Shown here piece by piece: positions 60,552 through 64,000 of a stretch of DNA of 64,000 nucleotides; within the stretch, counting starts at the first letter, position 1, and every line of letters starts with the position of its first letter. A program made the translations under genes and the position numbers. This DNA is from [Clostridium] leptum DSM 753 (GTDB taxonomy: Bacteria > Bacillota > Clostridia > Oscillospirales > Acutalibacteraceae). Below the pieces are notes generated by a model, which saw nothing but the letters and a program-made list of their open reading frames with translations, made no database searches and was not told where the DNA came from. Location: the NCBI GenBank assembly GCA_000154345.1, contig DS480350.1, positions 124,001 through 188,000 on the forward strand. Direction: 5' to 3'.

Positions 60552-61115
60552 ATGTGCGGACGATATACCTTGTTTACTGATGAAGAATATCAGGATATCC
60601 GCAAGATAATTCGAGCTGTGCAGGAAAAGGGCCATGAGGTGAAAACCGGGGAGATTTATCCGACAAATCCGGCACCTATCTTGGTGTGGGAGGGGAAAGA
60701 GACCGTTCCCCAGGCGGTAAAGTGGGGATGGCCGAAATTCCAAGGAAGCGGCGTTTTGATCAACGCCCGTGCGGAAACAGCGGAGGAAAAGAACCTCTTT
60801 CGCAAATCAGTGTATACCCGCCGGTGCGTGGTACCAACCACCGGCTTTTATGAATGGGATCAGGAAAAAGCCAAATACCGGTTTATTCTTCCTCATGCCA
60901 ATACCTTATATTTAGCTGGACTTTACAATGAATTCCAGGGAGAAAGACGTTTTTTGATTTTAACCACAGAGGCCAATGCATCGGTTTCCTTTATCCACAG
61001 CCGTATGCCGGTGATTATCTTTCGGGAAATGATCGATACTTGGCTGGAGGACACAGAAAAAGCGGTGCACATGCTTCACTGGCAGCAGCCAGAACTTCAT
61101 ATTGCTACACAATAA
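60552..61115 (+). CDS. SRAP (HMCES/YedK-type) DNA-protein crosslink protein
   Basis: 187 residues starting MCGRYTLF; Cys2 is the catalytic nucleophile that forms a thiazolidine with abasic sites. TTGFYEWDQEKAK carries the active-site Glu, and HSRMPVII the conserved His. It shields abasic sites in single-stranded DNA. It lies with dinB and Ku/ligase in a DNA repair island. AGGAGGAATTTACG precedes the ATG. Confidence 0.95.
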   Translation: MCGRYTLFTDEEYQDIRKIIRAVQEKGHEVKTGEIYPTNPAPILVWEGKETVPQAVKWGWPKFQGSGVLINARAETAEEKNLFRKSVYTRRCVVPTTGFYEWDQEKAKYRFILPHANTLYLAGLYNEFQGERRFLILTTEANASVSFIHSRMPVIIFREMIDTWLEDTEKAVHMLHWQQPELHIATQ

Positions 61116-61151
61116 AGTATGCCCTTCCATCCTTTAGGAAGGGCATACTTT
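61114..61151 (+). terminator. Perfect terminator after SRAP gene
   Basis: AAAGTATGCCCTTCC (61114-61128) pairs with GGAAGGGCATACTTT (61137-61151). The first arm overlaps the SRAP stop codon. Confidence 0.9.
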
Positions 61152-61211
61152 ATAAATAAATAGACCATTGGTGTAAGTTAAAAAATACATAGTCCTTAAG
61201 AATTCAATACG

Positions 61212-61586
61212 CTATATGGAATTTTTATTTTTTTGCGGATATGATTTCTGTTTCCTGAGCCGTTTAATAAAAGAAATGATTAGTTTCTTATCTTCGTTAT
61301 CAAGTGTTAAAAGATCATCAAGATTTAAGTTTAAGTTATTTACTTCCAAGCCTTTTTCAATCGTTTCCCATTTAGATGATATCCGTGTGCGGCCTCCTAA
61401 ATAATCCATATTGACATCAAAATATTCTGCCAGCTTAATTATTATCAGTAGATCAGGAAATTGACTGCCAGTTTCGTAATTGGAAATGGTCTTAGAAGTG
61501 ACTCCTAAAATGTCGGCCAAATCTTTCTGGGTGATTTTATGATCTTTTCTCAATTCCTGTAAGATTGCGCCAAATAAATTTTTCAA
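61212..61586 (-). CDS. XRE-family regulator
   Basis: 124 residues, HTH LRKDHKITQKDLADILGVTS, KTISNYETGSQFPDLLIIIK, then LAEYFDVNMDYLGG and a helical tail. TTG start at 61586 after GGGGAGAATTTGAC. It is divergent from the AbrB-like gene at 61800. Confidence 0.88.
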   Translation of the reverse strand: MKNLFGAILQELRKDHKITQKDLADILGVTSKTISNYETGSQFPDLLIIIKLAEYFDVNMDYLGGRTRISSKWETIEKGLEVNNLNLNLDDLLTLDNEDKKLIISFIKRLRKQKSYPQKNKNSI

Positions 61587-61799
61587 GTCAAATTCTCCCC
61601 AATTGTCTCTATTTTATATAATGGTATCATTTAGTCGTGAAAACTCTCTGAAAATGGAAATATATTAGTAAAAAGAAAAATAAAACTTCAAAAATTAGAA
61701 AAAATTTTATAATTTTTTCGAGAATGGTCTTGTACCAAAAATTTATGTTGTATATAATTGAATTGTTCCAATATATTTTGTGTAGGAGAGCAGAGTAAT

Positions 61800-62159
61800 A
61801 TGAAGGCAACTTTGATGGTAAATGTTAGTTTGCGCTTTTTTGACGGAAGAGGCCGTTTTGTATTGCCTAAAATATTAAGAGATAAGATGAATTTAAGAGT
61901 GGGAGATACAGTTACCATTATTGATGAAGGTTTGCCTGACTATAGGCTTTTGTCAGTTGTGGCAGGTATAAGTGAGGATGATCGTAAGATAAATATTTCG
62001 ACTATAAGTGATTTAGGGCTAATACAAATAGCGCCAGAAGCATTCGAGGTAATTAAAAGGAACGATACTCTCGACAGAGAAGTTCTTTATGACGGGTTTG
62101 GCAAAAATAAGTGTAAGAAAATTATTTTAAGAGCAACAGGTTGCTATTTAGATATTTGA
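61800..62159 (+). CDS. AbrB/SpoVT-like DNA-binding protein
   Basis: 119 residues. RGRFVLPKILRDKMNLRVGD followed by TVTIID matches the swapped-hairpin AbrB domain (residues about 14-45); the rest is an unrecognised beta/alpha region. The ATG at 61800 follows TAGGAGAGCAGAGTA. It is transcribed with the Sel1-repeat gene and probably regulates this small operon. Confidence 0.75.
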   Translation: MKATLMVNVSLRFFDGRGRFVLPKILRDKMNLRVGDTVTIIDEGLPDYRLLSVVAGISEDDRKINISTISDLGLIQIAPEAFEVIKRNDTLDREVLYDGFGKNKCKKIILRATGCYLDI

Positions 62160-62177
62160 TACAAAAAGGTGAATGTT

Positions 62178-63302
62178 GTGGATTATGAAGAATTAAAAAA
62201 GGATTGTATTGACTATCTAAAAGAAGGGTCAAATGAGCTTGAACCGAAGGATGTAGAAAATATTAAAAAATTTGTGTGTTCTTTTAAAGATGTTAATGAA
62301 CGGGAGTTATGGGAAATAGGGAAATCATTACAAATTGCCGCACAACTAATCCCAGAAAGGGCTGATATGTTTTTTCAGGCGTCATTTTTATGTTATCAAT
62401 ATTCCGCAGAAAAGGGGTGCCCTTCGGCACTTCGGAGCTTAGGACAATATCATCTCTTTGGGTATGCCGAGTGCCGAGATAAATTTAAAGCAGTTGAATA
62501 TGTTAAAAAGGCTGCGTTATTAGGTAATTCATATGCTCAGATGGACTTGGGACTGTATTATTTCATAGGATTCGGTGTTAAAAAAAATGAGAGTAAGGGT
62601 TTATATTGGACAACTCGGGCAGCTCATAATGGCTGCACAGAAGCCATGGAGAGTCTAGGAAGACGTTTTCTTATGGATGGAAAATATGACAAGGCTCATT
62701 ATTGGCTATCAGAGGGGATAAAGCATAATTATGGAGGATGCTATTATGCTGTTGCACTAGAAAATTTACATGGAATAGGGTGCGAAATTAATATAGAGAA
62801 AGGATGGAATTTGCTCTGTTTGGCTGCCGATCACAACTATGGTTTTGCATGTTATTTGTTAGCAGAGGCATATCGTCTGGGAGAATTTAAAAGCATGAAG
62901 ATTAAACGCGACATGAATTGCTGTGCTTATTATCTTCAAAAAGGTATAAAAGCATTGAATGACGATTGTATGCTCTTGTATGGCCAGTTGCTGTTTGTTG
63001 GAACTGAGATTTCTCAAGATATTAGTAAAGGTATACATTATATTCATATGGCAGCTCAAAATGGAAATCCAAAGGCCCAGATTATTATGAGTGGATTGTT
63101 TTTTGAAGGAAAGCTGGTAGAAAAAGATGATGTTAAGGCTTTTTATTGGATAAGAAAAGCTGGGACACGAGGAGGAAGACCGGCCTTACGGCAATTAGCA
63201 TATTTTTATGAAGAAGGAATAGGAGTTGCCAAGGCACCCGATAAAGCAAAAAAAATCTGGGAAATATATGACCTATTAGCTCCTGATAAACCTTCAGAAT
63301 AA
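62178..63302 (+). CDS. Sel1-repeat (TPR-like) protein
   Basis: About 374 residues with at least five Sel1-type helical repeats: GCPSALRSLGQYHLFGYAEC, GNSYAQMDLGLYYFIGFGVK, HNYGFACYLLAEAYRLGE, GNPKAQIIMSGLFFEGKLVE, GGRPALRQLAYFYEEGIGVA. These repeats bind partner proteins in signalling or assembly. GTG 62178 follows AAAGGTGAATGTT; another GTG lies three codons earlier. Partner unknown, but it sits between an AbrB-like gene and an XRE gene. Confidence 0.88.
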   Translation: MDYEELKKDCIDYLKEGSNELEPKDVENIKKFVCSFKDVNERELWEIGKSLQIAAQLIPERADMFFQASFLCYQYSAEKGCPSALRSLGQYHLFGYAECRDKFKAVEYVKKAALLGNSYAQMDLGLYYFIGFGVKKNESKGLYWTTRAAHNGCTEAMESLGRRFLMDGKYDKAHYWLSEGIKHNYGGCYYAVALENLHGIGCEINIEKGWNLLCLAADHNYGFACYLLAEAYRLGEFKSMKIKRDMNCCAYYLQKGIKALNDDCMLLYGQLLFVGTEISQDISKGIHYIHMAAQNGNPKAQIIMSGLFFEGKLVEKDDVKAFYWIRKAGTRGGRPALRQLAYFYEEGIGVAKAPDKAKKIWEIYDLLAPDKPSE

Positions 63303-63318
63303 CATAGGAGGATAGATT

Positions 63319-63618
63319 ATGCGATTAGAAGACGAGCCTTTAACCTTTCGGTTTAAAATAAGACAATTAAGAGAAAAATATGGATATACACAAAAGAAAA
63401 TGAGTGAACTTTTAGGGGTTGAACGGTCTACATATACATATTATGAAACCGGGAAAACAGAGCCATCGTTAAGAGTGTTAAGAAAAATGGCGGTTGTGTT
63501 TCATGTCTCAACAGATTATTTGGTAGATATGAGTGACACAGGAAATTCTACTACAGGGCTAATGCTGAGTCCCTATTGGCAGAAGAAACATATTCCTGAT
63601 GATAATTTAAAAAACTAG
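63319..63618 (+). CDS. XRE-family regulator
   Basis: 99 residues: IRQLREKYGYTQKKMSELLG, VERSTYTYYETGKTEPSLRV, KMAVVFHVSTDYLVDM. It resembles the gene at 34803. AGGAGGATAGATT precedes the ATG; it closes the AbrB/Sel1 operon. Confidence 0.88.
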   Translation: MRLEDEPLTFRFKIRQLREKYGYTQKKMSELLGVERSTYTYYETGKTEPSLRVLRKMAVVFHVSTDYLVDMSDTGNSTTGLMLSPYWQKKHIPDDNLKN

Positions 63619-63622
63619 AATA

Positions 63623-63663
63623 ATAAGGCGGCCATTTTTGATCAGTAAAAATGGCCGCCTTAT
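63623..63663 (+). terminator. Perfect 17-bp terminator
   Basis: ATAAGGCGGCCATTTTT (63623-63639) pairs with AAAAATGGCCGCCTTAT (63647-63663), ending the AbrB/Sel1/XRE operon. Confidence 0.9.
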
Positions 63664-63785
63664 GTTTAAATCAAATAATACAAATATTCCAAAAATAATA
63701 TATTAAATAGATTTATATAACACATATATTTGGTATATTCCGCCTATTTCTATCCGTAAAATAGAAGAGATAGGTGGTGAGATAT

Positions 63786-64000
63786 TTGGATGCGGATTTC
63801 ATACGCAATCGAATTACCCAATTAAGACTTCAAAAGGGAGTGTCTGAGTATCAAATGAGTTATGATCTTGGACATAGCCGAAGTTATATGTATAATATTT
63901 CGTCTGGTATTGCCTTGCCGCCCATGTTGGAATTTCTTCAGATTTGTGAGTACTTTGGTATAACTCCTGCACAATTTTTTGATGAATCATTAGATAATCC
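63786..64000 (+). CDS. XRE-family regulator (partial, runs off window)
   Basis: At least 71 residues: ITQLRLQKGVSEYQMSYDLG, HSRSYMYNISSGIALPPMLE, YFGITPAQFFDESLD. TTG start at 63786 after AGGTGGTGAGATAT. It has the ITPxxFF ending of the XRE genes at 33885 and 34354, though the recognition helix differs. The C-terminus lies outside the window. Confidence 0.8.
   Translation, partial: MDADFIRNRITQLRLQKGVSEYQMSYDLGHSRSYMYNISSGIALPPMLEFLQICEYFGITPAQFFDESLDN

Noticed and set aside
1..64000. tRNA, rRNA or CRISPR array
   Set aside because: No cloverleaf, rRNA core or regularly spaced direct repeat was seen on either strand by eye.

Overview
The window looks like chromosome of an anaerobic gut Clostridia (Oscillospiraceae/Lachnospiraceae type) carrying integrated mobile DNA. 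Evidence: Gram-positive ribosome sites, lipoproteins with lipobox signals, TnpX-type large serine recombinases with TnpV/TnpW companions, Tn1549-like conjugation genes, a TcdE-type holin, and a GAAC-N4-GTTC LexA box. I see no tRNA, rRNA or CRISPR array.

1-10.6 kb, mobilizable element. A serine recombinase, a VapE helicase, a CHC2 primase fragment, a MobA/MobL relaxase, DUF3847, a short RepA_N protein and a small Cys-rich protein are mostly on the minus strand, with XRE regulators, TnpV and small cargo genes. 10.6-24.2 kb, Tn1549-like ICE remnant. A second serine recombinase, TnpW, a DnaC-like loader, a replisome organizer, relaxase/MobC, sigma genes, VirD4 and PcfB are present. The mating-pore genes expected after Maff2 are missing: Maff2 is cut short and an ECF sigma/anti-sigma pair follows. 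The RepA-like gene at the far end is frameshifted several times.

24.3-33.8 kb, polymorphic toxin locus. A 2488-residue secreted Rhs/YD protein (DNRLRE, carbohydrate-binding and two ricin-type modules) ends in a HEYGH metallopeptidase-like tip. It is followed by a lipoprotein (candidate immunity), a detached second Rhs tip that starts at the Rhs-core DPTG junction, and a HEAT-repeat protein (candidate immunity). 33.9-42.1 kb: small XRE regulators, two sigma factors, a TcdE-like holin and an 800-residue peptidoglycan-binding/DUF1906 protein without a signal peptide. This suggests a TcdR/TcdE-like holin-dependent release module.

42.1-56.7 kb, one long minus-strand cluster and the most unusual part. 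In transcription order: JAMM/JAB peptidase, ThiF/E1-like enzyme, two small proteins, a terminator, radical SAM enzyme, DNA methyltransferase, sigma-like factor, three small proteins, a prokaryotic E2 family D-like (PRTRC-B-like) protein, Rad52-like annealing protein, a membrane coiled-coil protein, a Rad50/SbcC-like zinc-hook ATPase, a DnaG-type primase, two small proteins and a DUF6744-like protein. It starts at a perfect consensus promoter with a structured leader and ends at a strong hairpin. I read it as a bacterial ubiquitin-like modification set combined with a DNA recombination/replication set, probably from a plasmid, ICE or phage-plasmid.

56.8-61.2 kb, DNA repair island: ATP-dependent ligase and Ku (NHEJ) on minus; SOS-controlled DinB, a small protein and an SRAP/YedK protein on plus. 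61.2-64 kb: XRE regulators, an AbrB-like protein and a Sel1-repeat protein; the last XRE gene runs off the window.
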